From Actinoplanes sp040639655 (GTDB lineage: Bacteria; Actinomycetota; Actinomycetes; Mycobacteriales; Micromonosporaceae): a stretch of 64,000 bases of DNA. Below are positions 43,776 through 52,731 of the stretch, in pieces. The position numbers were made by a program, and so were the translations under genes. Below the pieces are notes generated by a model, which saw only the letters and a list, made by a program, of their open reading frames with translations, made no database searches and was not told the origin of the DNA. Every line of letters begins with the position of its first letter. The stretch's first letter is position 1. The stretch lies in NCBI RefSeq assembly GCF_040639655.1, contig NZ_JBFAAI010000017.1, positions 153,373-217,372 on the forward strand, in the 5' to 3' direction.

Positions 43776-44585
43776 ATGAAGATCCCGAGTGACGGACCCG
43801 TCGTAGTGGGAGTCGGCGATCCGGTGACCGACGCGGCCGCGGTCCGCCTAGCCGCGCGGGAGGCGGCCTCCCGCGGGCGGGTGTTGCAGGTCGTGCACGC
43901 TTTCGCCGGCCCCGGCGACGCCGGCTGGGGTCCGGCCCGGCGGGTCGCCTCGCACGTGGTCGACGAGGCGGTCTCCATCGCCCAGCGTTCCACACCCGGC
44001 GTCGACGCGCGGGGTCAACTCGTGGATGGCCCGCCTGCGCGGGTCCTTCTGCGCCTGAGCCGCGGCGCCGTCCTGGTCGTGGTGGGTGGTCCGCTCGTCG
44101 AGGTGGTGGCCCGGGCCTGGTGCCCGGTGGCGGTGACCCGCACCCCGCGGACACCGTCCGGCCCGGTGCTGGCCGCCGTGGACGGATCACCCTGCTCGGT
44201 GCTGGTACTACGGTTCGCGGCGGAGGCTGCGGACCGGCGCGGAGGGCCCGTGCACGTGGTGCACGTGGCGGCGCCGGAACGGGAGGAGGACGGGGAGCGG
44301 GTGCTCGACGAGGTGCTCGCACGGGCACCGTGGGCGACCGCCGTACGCCGGCTTCTGTTGACCGGCCCGCCGGATGCCACCCTGGTCCGCGCGTCCGGCA
44401 AGGCCGGGATGATCGTGCTCGGGCCGCGCGGCGCCACCGCGACCCGGCGGCTCGGCACGACCGCCGGTGAAGTGCTGCACCGGGCGGCCTGCCCGGCCGT
44501 GTTCGTGCACGGAGCGAGCCCCCCGGCAGGTTTCGTGAAGCCCGGTGACGGGGTGCCCGTATTGCTACCGTTGACGCATACATAG
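43776..44585 (+). CDS. Universal stress protein with two UspA domains
   Basis: A 269-residue tandem UspA-type protein. Domain 1 (about 8-125) begins VVVGVGDPVTDAAAVRLA; domain 2 (about 130-250) has VLAAVDGSPCSVLVLRFAAE and a G-x2-G-x9-G-(S/T)-like GPRGATATRRLGTTAGEVL segment near 225. Domain 1 lacks a clear ATP loop, domain 2 retains most of it. GGAGGG lies just before ATG 43776. The GGDEF-EAL gene follows after 29 bases and may be co-transcribed. Confidence 0.85.
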   Translation: MKIPSDGPVVVGVGDPVTDAAAVRLAAREAASRGRVLQVVHAFAGPGDAGWGPARRVASHVVDEAVSIAQRSTPGVDARGQLVDGPPARVLLRLSRGAVLVVVGGPLVEVVARAWCPVAVTRTPRTPSGPVLAAVDGSPCSVLVLRFAAEAADRRGGPVHVVHVAAPEREEDGERVLDEVLARAPWATAVRRLLLTGPPDATLVRASGKAGMIVLGPRGATATRRLGTTAGEVLHRAACPAVFVHGASPPAGFVKPGDGVPVLLPLTHT

Positions 44586-44614
44586 GTCTTCGGGCTGTAC
44601 GGGAGGAATGCCCG

Positions 44615-46945
44615 GTGCGATCGGTACTTCCGCCGGGAATCGCCCGCCGGCTCTGGCAGGCCATGGCCGCCGCCGGCATCCTCGCCACGGTCGTCTACAT
44701 CGCCTTCCCGTCGTCGACACTCGGCAGCGCGGCGTTCGCGGCGCTGGCCGTCACAGTGGTGGCGGCCTGCTTCGTCGGTCCGCGCCGCTGGGCCGCCGAA
44801 CCGCCGGCGGCCTGGCGCTCGATGGCCGCCGCCGCGCTGGTGTTCATGATCGGTGTGCTGATCCGGCCCACGGTGACCGACATGGCGATGCCGTGGCCGC
44901 TGCTGGCCGACGCCGCCTCCTTCAGCGGATACCTGCTGCTCGGCGCCTTCGTGCTCATCCTGCTGCAGCGCCGGCGCAGCCTGGACCGGCACGCCGCACT
45001 CGACGGGCTGACGGTCTGCCTGTCCGCCGGGGTCGCCAGCACCCTGCTGCTGGCCCTGCCGGCCGCCGCGATCGCCGGCCGGGACCCGGTGCTCTCGATC
45101 ATCCAGGGCACCTACCCGCTGTTCGACGTCATGCTGGCGCTGCTCACGGTGAACCTCACCTTCACCGCCAAGCACTGGCCGGTCAGCCTGGTGGCGCTGC
45201 TCACCATGATGATCGGGATCTTCGTCGGCGACCTGGCCTACGCGATCGAGGGGGTCAGCGGCAGGATCTACGGATCGCCGCTGCTCAACGTGCCGTTCAT
45301 GCTGGCCTACACCGCTCTCGGGGTGGCCGCGCTGCACCCGTCCGTGGTGGACATGGGCCGGGCCGCCAAACCACCCGTCCAGGCCTGGTCCTGGCCGCGC
45401 ATGTCGCTGCTGCTGCCCGCGCTGGCCGTACCGTACGTACTGCTGCTCACCCCGGTCTCCCGGTCGGTCACCGGGCGGTCCCTGATCGCGGTCGCCGCCG
45501 GGCTGTCGGTCGCGCTGCTGCTGATCCGGGCGATCTCCGCGGTCCGCGCCCAGGTCGCGGCCCAGCTGCGTTCCGAGCACCAGGCCACCCACGACCCACT
45601 GACCGGGCTGCCCAACCGGCAGTCGATGACGTCGGAGATCGCCCGCCTGGTCACCGTGGCCGATCCCGAGGGACACGACCGGGTGTGGGTCTACATGCTC
45701 GATCTGGACGGCTTCAAATGGGTCAACGACTCGTGGGGCCACGACACCGGCGACCAGCTGGTGATCGAGGTCGGCCGGCGGCTGCGCAGCGCGGTACCCG
45801 GCAGCATCCCGGTCGCCCGGGTCGGCGGTGACGAGTTCCTGCTCGCCTTCATCGGTGAGAAGGGCGGCGCGCTGCGCCTCGTCGACGACATCCGGGGCTG
45901 TTTCTCCCGGCCGTACACGGTCCGCGACCACGAGGTGGTGATCAGCGCGTCGATCGGCATCTCGCACGCCGAGGCCGACCCGGACAACGCCACGGTCACG
46001 GCTGAGGCGCTGATGCGGGACGCCGACACCGCCATGTACCGCGCCAAGGGCGAGGGGCCGGGCCGCTCCACCATCTTCGACACCAGCATGCACGCCCAGG
46101 TACGCGAACGCATCGAGCTGGAGGTCGCGCTGCGGCAGGCGCTCGCCGGCGAGCAGCTGCACGTGGCGTACCAGCCGATCGTCCGCCTTGAGAGCGGGAT
46201 CCCGGTCGGCGCCGAGGCGCTGGTGCGCTGGCTGCACCCGGAACGCGGGCCGATCCCGCCGATGACGTTCATCCCGATCGCCGAGGACGCCGGCCTGATC
46301 ACCGCGATCGGCACCTGGGTCCGCAAGGAGGCGCTGCGCCAGCTCGGCGTCTGGCGCTCCGAGGGCACCGTCGGCGACGACTTCTACCTGTCGATCAATG
46401 TGTCGCCGCGCCAGCTCTCCGACCCGGAACTGCCGCTGATCGTCTCCGGCGAGATGGTCCGCTACGGGGTACCGGCGCAGTGCGTGGCCCTGGAGATGAC
46501 CGAGTCGGTGATGGTGGACGGTTCCAGCGTCACCTCACGGGTCCTCTTCGAACTGCGCGAACTGGGTGTGAAGCTGCTCGTCGACGACTTCGGCACCGGC
46601 TTCTCCGCTCTCGGCTACCTGCGCCGCTTCCCGGTCACCGGTGTCAAGATCGACCGTTCGTTCGTCACCGGTCTCGGGGTCAACCACGAGGACGACGAGA
46701 TCGTCCGTGCCGTGGTGGCGATGAGTCACGCTCTCGGCCTGTCGGTGATCGCCGAGGGGGTGGAGACGCCGTTGCAGCGCGAGGCGCTGTACGCGGTCGG
46801 CGTCGTCAACGCGCAGGGCTGGCTGTGGGGAGCGGCGGTGCCGGCACCCGAGTTCGCCGAACGCTGGCGGGACGTGGTGCTGCGCGGCCCGGAGATCCCG
46901 GCGATCGTGTCGAACCCGTCGGGCCGGCATCGCCGGCCCGACTGA
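44615..46945 (+). CDS. Membrane-anchored GGDEF-EAL protein
   Basis: A 776-residue c-di-GMP enzyme. Residues 1-300 contain about eight hydrophobic helices (MASE-like sensor), then GGDEF (about 320-490, RVGGDEFLLAF intact) and EAL (about 505-760). EAL catalytic positions are present: EALVRW, SINVSPRQL, LEMTES, DDFGTGFSALGYL, KIDRSFV, AEGVET. The inhibitory RxxD site before GGDEF is missing (PGSI), so product inhibition is unlikely. Both cyclase and phosphodiesterase activity look possible. GTG 44615 follows GGGAGGAA. Confidence 0.88.
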   Translation: MRSVLPPGIARRLWQAMAAAGILATVVYIAFPSSTLGSAAFAALAVTVVAACFVGPRRWAAEPPAAWRSMAAAALVFMIGVLIRPTVTDMAMPWPLLADAASFSGYLLLGAFVLILLQRRRSLDRHAALDGLTVCLSAGVASTLLLALPAAAIAGRDPVLSIIQGTYPLFDVMLALLTVNLTFTAKHWPVSLVALLTMMIGIFVGDLAYAIEGVSGRIYGSPLLNVPFMLAYTALGVAALHPSVVDMGRAAKPPVQAWSWPRMSLLLPALAVPYVLLLTPVSRSVTGRSLIAVAAGLSVALLLIRAISAVRAQVAAQLRSEHQATHDPLTGLPNRQSMTSEIARLVTVADPEGHDRVWVYMLDLDGFKWVNDSWGHDTGDQLVIEVGRRLRSAVPGSIPVARVGGDEFLLAFIGEKGGALRLVDDIRGCFSRPYTVRDHEVVISASIGISHAEADPDNATVTAEALMRDADTAMYRAKGEGPGRSTIFDTSMHAQVRERIELEVALRQALAGEQLHVAYQPIVRLESGIPVGAEALVRWLHPERGPIPPMTFIPIAEDAGLITAIGTWVRKEALRQLGVWRSEGTVGDDFYLSINVSPRQLSDPELPLIVSGEMVRYGVPAQCVALEMTESVMVDGSSVTSRVLFELRELGVKLLVDDFGTGFSALGYLRRFPVTGVKIDRSFVTGLGVNHEDDEIVRAVVAMSHALGLSVIAEGVETPLQREALYAVGVVNAQGWLWGAAVPAPEFAERWRDVVLRGPEIPAIVSNPSGRHRRPD

Positions 46946-46950
46946 GATCG

Positions 46951-47583
46951 TCAGACCTTGGCGGAGCGGCGTTCCGGCTGGTCGCCCGAGAGCCGGTTCG
47001 GCAGCCCGCGCCGCTCGGCACGCCGGAACGGCATGTCGTCCTTCGGGAACTCGTACATCCAGAACGACTGGGCGTCCAGCCGGGTCGGCTGCGCCCGGCC
47101 GGCCGACGAGGCCCGGCTCAGGATCATCGCGATCATCCGCGGCAGCTGGTTGCGCTCCTCGTTGAACCCGCAGATGTCGAAGAACACCTTGCCGTCCACC
47201 GCCTCGATGGGCGCGTACATGGCCCGCTGCAGGGCCACGAAGACGCCCTGGCCACGGTTACCCAGCGCGGAGCCCGCGAACAGGCAGTAGAACAGGCGGC
47301 GCTGCTCGTACAACTCGGGCCAGTGGTATTTGAAGTAGTCCGCCGAGATCAGCGGAACCGACTCCAGGTTGTTCGTGATCGTGCCCATCCCGGCGATGCC
47401 GTTCTCGTCCATCGCCACGTGCTTGTCGATTCGCTTGTCGCCCATCACCTCCTCGAACTCGTGCCGGTACATGAGGTGCCGGTTGACCGCGAGGATCCGC
47501 AGGTCACTGAAGCAATCCTTGTAGAACTCCCAGGCCTCCTCCATCATCTCGGCCGGCAGTTCGTCCATGATCTCCACGCGCAC
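46951..47583 (-). CDS. GNAT-like protein of unknown substrate
   Basis: A 210-residue protein. LLPAEMMEEAWEFYKDCF-type helices open it; GNRGQGVFVALQRAM near residue 120 resembles GNAT motif A (R-x-x-G-x-G/A). The tail is Arg-rich. It could be an N-acyl or N-acetyltransferase; the evidence is the motif and size only. GTG 47583 with GAGGGGG upstream is preferred to an ATG 11 codons earlier. It is convergent with the GGDEF-EAL gene and divergent from xthA. Confidence 0.65.
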   Translation of the reverse strand: MRVEIMDELPAEMMEEAWEFYKDCFSDLRILAVNRHLMYRHEFEEVMGDKRIDKHVAMDENGIAGMGTITNNLESVPLISADYFKYHWPELYEQRRLFYCLFAGSALGNRGQGVFVALQRAMYAPIEAVDGKVFFDICGFNEERNQLPRMIAMILSRASSAGRAQPTRLDAQSFWMYEFPKDDMPFRRAERRGLPNRLSGDQPERRSAKV

Positions 47584-47668
47584 GTCGTCGCCCCCTCTCG
47601 ACGACAAACCTTCCAAAGACCCCGCGGCTGTGAGGGCGACTTCGGCGATTCACCGGTAGAAATCGGGT

Positions 47669-48442
47669 ATGCGCTTCGCCACCTGGAACGTCAACTCGGT
47701 CAAGGCCCGCCTGCCCCGTCTGCTCGACTGGCTCGCCGGAACCGCCCCCGACGTCGTCTGCCTGCAGGAGACCAAGGTCGCCGACGACGGCTTCCCGGCC
47801 GCCGAGGTCGCCGAACTGGGGTACGAGACGGCCGCGTACGGCCAGGGCCGCTGGAACGGTGTCGCCGTGCTCTCCCGGATCGGCCTCGACGACGTGCGCC
47901 GCGGCTTCACCGGCGCACCCGGCTACCCCGGCCCGGAGGCGCGCGCCGTCAGCGCCCGGTGCGGCGGCATCCGGTTCATGTCGGTGTACGTGCCGAACGG
48001 CCGCACCCCCGACGACCCGCACTACGCCTACAAGCTGCAGTGGCTCGCCGCGCTGCGCGAGGCCCTGATCCCGGATCTGCAGGCCGGTCCGCTCGTGGTC
48101 GCCGGCGACTACAACGTGGCTCCCACCGACGACGACGTGTGGGACATCGCCGTCTTCGCCGGGTCCACCCACGTGACCCCGCCGGAACGGGCCGCCCTCG
48201 CCGCGATCCGCGACATCGGCCTGACCGACGTCCCGGCCCGGCCGCTCAAGGGTGACCATCCGTTCACGTACTGGGACTACCGTGCCGGGATGTTCCATCA
48301 GAACAAGGGCATGCGGATCGATCTGGTGTACGGCAGCGCCGACGTCGCCGGGCGGGTCACCGACGCGTACGTGGATCGCGAGGCCCGCAAGGGCAAAGGT
48401 CCTTCCGACCACGCCCCGATCGTGGTTGATCTGACCGATTGA
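47669..48442 (+). CDS. xthA: Exodeoxyribonuclease III
   Basis: A 257-residue AP endonuclease/exonuclease. Metal and catalytic motifs: TWNVNSVKARLPRLLDWL, CLQETKVADDGFP, VYVPNGR, VAGDYNVAP, FTYWDYRAG, and the C-terminal SDHAPIVVDL. It repairs abasic sites. TAGAAA at 47657-47662, 7 bases before ATG 47669, suggests a leaderless message. Confidence 0.92.
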   Translation: MRFATWNVNSVKARLPRLLDWLAGTAPDVVCLQETKVADDGFPAAEVAELGYETAAYGQGRWNGVAVLSRIGLDDVRRGFTGAPGYPGPEARAVSARCGGIRFMSVYVPNGRTPDDPHYAYKLQWLAALREALIPDLQAGPLVVAGDYNVAPTDDDVWDIAVFAGSTHVTPPERAALAAIRDIGLTDVPARPLKGDHPFTYWDYRAGMFHQNKGMRIDLVYGSADVAGRVTDAYVDREARKGKGPSDHAPIVVDLTD

Positions 48443-48507
48443 ATCGTGAGCAAGTAGGCTGGTGTCGATTCTGAAAGGTCCGGCGGGGGAGAAACGGGGA
48501 GCAGACG

Positions 48508-50181
48508 ATGACAGCGCGGACGCCCGCGATCGGCGAGTCGCTGTCGCCTGCGCCGGCTCTGTTGCAGGCCGCCTTCGAGGCGACCCCCGAGGCCGTGGTT
48601 TTGTGCTCGACGGCCGGCCGGACCGTGGTGACAGCGAACGCGGCAGCCCGCCGCCTGCTGCCCGCCGCACGCCCCGGCCACCCCGTCCCCGCGCTCCTGC
48701 CGCACCACGGCGCCGACTCCTTCCAGGCCGAGCACGAGGGCCGCCAGCTGTACGGGATGCGCCGCGACCTGGACGACGGGCACCACGCCTGGTTCCTCCG
48801 CGACCACACCGAGCAACTCGCCCGGACCACCGCCCTGGAGGTCGAGCGCTCCCGGACCGCCTTCCTCGCCGAGGCCGGCCGCCGGCTCTCCGCTTCCCTG
48901 CACCTGCGGCGCTGCGTCCGGACCATGGTCGAGCTGGCCGCGACGCACCTGGCCGACGCCGCGATGGTCGTCCTGCCCATGGAACGCCGGCAGAGCACGT
49001 GGACCCGCCTGCTGCCGGGCCTGCCGGTCGAGGAGGGCACGCTGCACGAGCCCAAGCTCGGTGAGGTGCCGGGCCTGATCGAGGCGCTCGCCGGCTTCCC
49101 GCCCATCCCCAGCCGCTGGCTCGACCCGGCACAGGTGCCCGGCTGGCTGGTGCCGGCCGGGTTCGGCCCGCTCGGGGCACTCCTGGTGATCCCGCTGCCC
49201 GGCAACGCCGAGCCGGCCGGGGCACTGATCCTGGCCCGCTGCGGCCCGGACGCCGTCTTCACCACCGAGGACGAGGTCCTGGCCCGGATCTTCGCGGCCC
49301 GCGCCGGTGCGGCCGTCTCCGCCGCCGTCCTCTACCGCGAGCAGGTCGACACCACGGCGGTCCTGCAGGCCGACCTGCTGCCGCCGGAGCTGCCCGAGCC
49401 CGACGGTTTCGAGCTGACCGGCTCCTACCAGGCCGCCCGTGAGGCACTGCGGATCGGCGGCGACTTCTACGACGTGTTCGGTCCGGCGGGGTCCAGCACC
49501 GACACGGTGATCGCCCTCGGCGACGTCTGCGGCACCGGCCCGGAGGCCGCGGTGCTGACCGGCAAGGTCCGCCAGACGCTGCGCGCGCTGCGCCTGGTGC
49601 ACACCGAGCCCGCGACAATGCTCACGGTGCTCAACGAGGTGCTGCTCCAGTCGTCCCGGCAGCCCCGGTTCGTCACCATGGTCATCGGTTCGGTGCACCG
49701 CGTCGACCACGGCCGGGTCCGGCTGGAACTCGCCAGCGGCGGCCACCCGGCGCCCCTGGTCCTGCGGCACGACGGCGAGGTCGAGGAGGTGCCCACCAGC
49801 GGCACCCTGATCGGTGTCCTGCCACGCGTCGTCGTCCGGCCCGCCACCGTCGAACTCAACCCCGGCGAGCTGTGCCTGCTCTACAGCGACGGCCTCACCG
49901 AGGCCCGCGGCGGCACCACCGGCACCGAACAGTTCGGTGAGAGCCGTCTCCGGCAGGCGCTTTCCGAGTGCCGCGGCATGCCCGGCGCCGCCACCGTCGA
50001 ACGGATCCGCCAGCTCGTCTCCGACTGGGTGCGCGGCGGCGCTTCCGACGACATCGCCATGCTGGCGGTCCGCGCTCCGTCCCGTACCCCGCTCAGCCTG
50101 CGCGGCGGCGGCGCACCGGCCCAGTCGCCCTACGTCATCGCCGCCCGCCGCGGCGACCGCCGTCCCCGGAACCGCTCATGA
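48508..50181 (+). CDS. PAS-GAF-SpoIIE family protein phosphatase
   Basis: A 557-residue PP2C-type phosphatase of the SpoIIE/RsbU class. A PAS-like domain lies at about 10-110 (FEATPEAVVLCSTAGRTVVTANAAA), a GAF-like one at about 120-270, and the catalytic part at 300-530 with RIGGDFYDVFG, ALGDVCGTGPEAAVLTG and LCLLYSDGLTEAR (metal Asp residues). It would dephosphorylate STAS anti-anti-sigma proteins. Its stop overlaps the next start (ATGA), coupling it to a B12-binding protein. ATG 48508 has GGGGAG upstream. Confidence 0.88.
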   Translation: MTARTPAIGESLSPAPALLQAAFEATPEAVVLCSTAGRTVVTANAAARRLLPAARPGHPVPALLPHHGADSFQAEHEGRQLYGMRRDLDDGHHAWFLRDHTEQLARTTALEVERSRTAFLAEAGRRLSASLHLRRCVRTMVELAATHLADAAMVVLPMERRQSTWTRLLPGLPVEEGTLHEPKLGEVPGLIEALAGFPPIPSRWLDPAQVPGWLVPAGFGPLGALLVIPLPGNAEPAGALILARCGPDAVFTTEDEVLARIFAARAGAAVSAAVLYREQVDTTAVLQADLLPPELPEPDGFELTGSYQAAREALRIGGDFYDVFGPAGSSTDTVIALGDVCGTGPEAAVLTGKVRQTLRALRLVHTEPATMLTVLNEVLLQSSRQPRFVTMVIGSVHRVDHGRVRLELASGGHPAPLVLRHDGEVEEVPTSGTLIGVLPRVVVRPATVELNPGELCLLYSDGLTEARGGTTGTEQFGESRLRQALSECRGMPGAATVERIRQLVSDWVRGGASDDIAMLAVRAPSRTPLSLRGGGAPAQSPYVIAARRGDRRPRNRS

Positions 50182-51233
50182 CCTCGCCCGCCGGCACCAT
50201 CACACCGCCGATCGGCGGTGAGCTCGCCGACCGGTACCTCGGCCTGGTCTCCGACGGCGACGAGCCGGGCGCCACCGACCTGGTCAACGACCTGCTGGAC
50301 GACGGCGTCCCGGCGCAGCGGATCATCGTCGACCTGATCGGCGGCACCCAGGCCCGCGTCGGCGACCTGTGGGCCGCCAACGAGTGGTCGGTGGCCCGCG
50401 AACACGCCGCCACCGCCGTGGGCGAACGCGCGCTCGCCGCCGTCGCCGCCCGCACCACCACGCCTCCCGACCGCGGCCGGATCGCGCTGGCCTGCGTCGA
50501 CGGCGAATGGCACGGCCTGCCCGCCCGCATGCTCGCCGAGCTGCTGCGCCTCGACGGCTGGCGCGTCGACTTCCTCGGCGCCAGCGTCCCCGGCCGGCAC
50601 CTGATCACCCATCTGCACCAGACCGGCCCCGACGCGGTGGCCCTGAGCTGCATGATCCCGACCCGGCTCCCCCGCGCCCACGCCGCCATCACCGCCTGCC
50701 GGTCGGCCGGCGTACCGGTGATCGCCGGCGGCCGAGGTTTCGGCCCCGGCGGCCGCTGGGCCGAACGTCTCGGCGCCCACGCCTGGGCCCGCACCGGCGA
50801 GGAGGCCGTGGCCCTGCTGGCCGGCGACTGGCCGCCCCGCAACGTGACCGACTTCCCGATGCCCGACGGCGAGGCCTTCCTCGGCGACGAGGAGTACACC
50901 CACCTGGTCCGATCCCGTCCTCAGTTGATCACGACGGCGATGGGCCGCCTCACGACGGCGTACCCCCCGGCCCGCGACTACGACGACAGCCAGCTCGAGG
51001 CCACCACCGAGGACATGGGCCACATCACCGACTTCCTGGCGGCCGCCCTCTACATCGGTGAGCAAGCTATCTTCACCGACTTCACCGAGTGGACGGCGGG
51101 GGTACTCACCTCCCGCGGCGTCCCGCCGACCGCCCTGAGCGTCGGCATCGGCCTGATCCGCGACCAGCTGGTCGACTTCCCGGCCGCGACGTCCATGATC
51201 GACGCGGCGCTCGCCGCCCTTCCACCCGACTGA
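50178..51233 (+). CDS. Cobalamin-binding domain protein coupled to SpoIIE phosphatase
   Basis: A 351-residue protein. Residues 1-95 are helical like the cap (B12-binding 2) domain of methionine synthase and CarH; about 100-225 is a Rossmann-like B12-binding domain with LACVDGEWHGLPARMLAELL at the D/ExHxxG position, followed by GWRVDFLGASVPGRHL and VIAGGRGFGPGG. A further helical C-terminal region (about 240-351) is unlike CarH and lacks a MerR domain. It may sense cobalamin or light and control the phosphatase; this is inference from the overlap. Confidence 0.8.
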   Translation: MTSPAGTITPPIGGELADRYLGLVSDGDEPGATDLVNDLLDDGVPAQRIIVDLIGGTQARVGDLWAANEWSVAREHAATAVGERALAAVAARTTTPPDRGRIALACVDGEWHGLPARMLAELLRLDGWRVDFLGASVPGRHLITHLHQTGPDAVALSCMIPTRLPRAHAAITACRSAGVPVIAGGRGFGPGGRWAERLGAHAWARTGEEAVALLAGDWPPRNVTDFPMPDGEAFLGDEEYTHLVRSRPQLITTAMGRLTTAYPPARDYDDSQLEATTEDMGHITDFLAAALYIGEQAIFTDFTEWTAGVLTSRGVPPTALSVGIGLIRDQLVDFPAATSMIDAALAALPPD

Positions 51234-52081
51234 TTGCTCTTTTGCCCTGCGACGTACGCAGCTTCCGGACGCACGCCACTCGGCATCCACCGGCACTCAC
51301 CACCCGCCCGGCATGAAGCGCCACCGGCCAACCGGCACCCATCAGCCGCCCTTGTACCCCGCCACGCGGGATTCGAGAGTTTGCGCCGCCGCGACCACCA
51401 CAGCCCCGGCAAGCCGCAGCTCACCACGCGGGACGGGCCGCCCGCAGCGTGGTGACCCACGCCCATCGGCGAGCCGCAGCTCACCACGTGCATGGGAGGA
51501 ATGCTGTCCGGGGCGGGTGGCATGCCTTTGGAGAGCTGCCGCGCCCTGGGCAGTCGACGGGCCTGGGATGGCGGAAGTCGAGCGCCACCACCACATCCTC
51601 ACAAGGTCATCAGGAGAACGGCTGGTGACGCCTGTCGCGGCGTAGGGCCGGAATGGACGGGTGCCGACCGTCGGCGGGAGTCGTGCAATAAATGGGTGGC
51701 GCCCAGAAGAGTGCCCGGATTACCGTTGCCGCCATGCTGTGATGCCTTCCCGACCGCTGCCTGCCGCCCGCCGCGTTCACGCGCTGTGGCTGCGGGCCGC
51801 GTTGTTCTCCGCTCGCCGCGCCCGGCCGGAGTGGGATGGTCCGCACGTCTCTCCGTTCTGGGTTCCGGCACGTCCGGGCCGGTGCTTCGCACCCCGTCCG
51901 GGCCTTCCGGCCGCACTTTCCGTGGTTCCGGTGCAGCGGTTCTCCAGCCGGACACCGGACTTCCGCGTCGCGAGCTCCGGCATCGCGGCCCGGCCGTCGC
52001 TGAACGCTGATCACACCGTTGCGCCTCCGTGGCGCGACGTGCCCCGCTCCCGTAGCCGGGAGCCGCAAGGAGGTAATCCTT
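51234..52081. other. 848-bp gap without a supported gene
   Basis: Several open frames exist on both strands but none has a ribosome site, conserved-looking composition or domain. The stretch contains the direct repeat at 51407, a ggtgcttcgcacc hairpin near 51881 and gtccgggcc doublets. A gctcccg/cgggagc stem at about 52045-52062 precedes the next gene. It could encode an RNA or be remnants; nothing can be asserted. Confidence 0.5.
51407..51488. repeat. 60-bp spaced direct repeat
   Basis: cggcRagccgcagctcaccacg occurs at 51407-51428 and 51467-51488. The first copy is also part of a small caccacgc/gcgtggtg hairpin. Confidence 0.65.
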
Positions 52082-52324
52082 ATGCCTGCCAAACCGTTTT
52101 CCGTGCACCTGAACCTCGACGAGATCGCCCAGCGCGACATCGCCGCGGCGTTGCGTCCCGGCACCACGACCGGCGGTTCGGACGACCGGCAGACCGGTAC
52201 GACCGGCGCACACCACGGCGCCCGCGACGCCCGTCAAGCGGCCCGGGAACGTTCCGGCCGCGACCGCGCGGGCCGTGCCGACCGGGCTTCCGGCGGCCGT
52301 TCCTACGCGTTCCGCCGCAGCTGA
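52082..52324 (+). CDS. Small basic protein of unknown family
   Basis: An 80-residue protein starting MPAKPFSVHLNLDEIAQRDI with a Thr/Gly-rich middle and an Arg-rich tail (ARQAARERSGRDRAGRADRA, ending SYAFRRS). The AAGGAGGT Shine-Dalgarno 6 bases before ATG 52082 is among the strongest in the window, a good sign of a real, well-expressed gene. It may bind nucleic acid. A stem (gctcccg/cgggagc) just upstream could regulate translation. Confidence 0.65.
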   Translation: MPAKPFSVHLNLDEIAQRDIAAALRPGTTTGGSDDRQTGTTGAHHGARDARQAARERSGRDRAGRADRASGGRSYAFRRS

Positions 52325-52491
52325 CAGGTAGTGGCACCGGACTGGAGCCGGTCCGGTCCCACCGGCCGGACAATCGCCTGGCCGGCAACGGCGTGGTATC
52401 TACACGCCAGTTCAGCGGCCACAGAGGAATGCCGTGGTCATGTCGCGTCGGGAACACATGGAAACGCCCCGGCGCCGCGATCCGCAACGAG

Positions 52492-52523
52492 AATGCCCGG
52501 CGCCGCCTGCGACGCCGGGCATT
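52492..52523 (+). terminator. Intrinsic terminator
   Basis: aatgcccggcg (52492-52502) pairs with cgccgggcatt (52513-52523), followed by tcttcg. It is likely to end the small basic gene's transcript. Confidence 0.7.
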
Positions 52524-52596
52524 TCTTCGAACAGCCGCTGCCGGCCACGGCTGGGGCTGCGCGGCGATGACGCCGGATTGCCCGCGCTCCGGCCGG

Positions 52597-52731
52597 GCCG
52601 ATACGGCGGCCGAGCCGACGCGCGGACCGGACCGACGGGAACCAGACCGGCGCGGCGGCCGAGCCGATACGGCGACCGGACCGACCGGAACCAGACCGAC
52701 GCGCCGCCTGGGCCGATACGGCGACCGGTCA
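52597..52731. repeat. Imperfect ~49-66-bp tandem repeats
   Basis: gccgatacggcg recurs at 52597, 52663 and 52712, and accggaccgac at 52626 and 52675. The array abuts and slightly overlaps the 3' end of the LamG-like gene. The whole 52325-52728 stretch otherwise has no gene. Confidence 0.7.

Noticed and set aside
44015..46237. 740-residue minus-strand open frame
   Set aside because: It is the antisense of the GGDEF-EAL gene and the end of the universal stress gene; low-complexity Gln/Arg/Asp composition.
47669..47690. Alternative upstream start for xthA
   Set aside because: Homology begins exactly at MRFATWNVNS; no in-frame start precedes it sensibly.
51313..51645. 110-residue open frame in the gap after the B12-binding gene
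   Set aside because: No ribosome site, no domain, and composition like random high-GC sequence.
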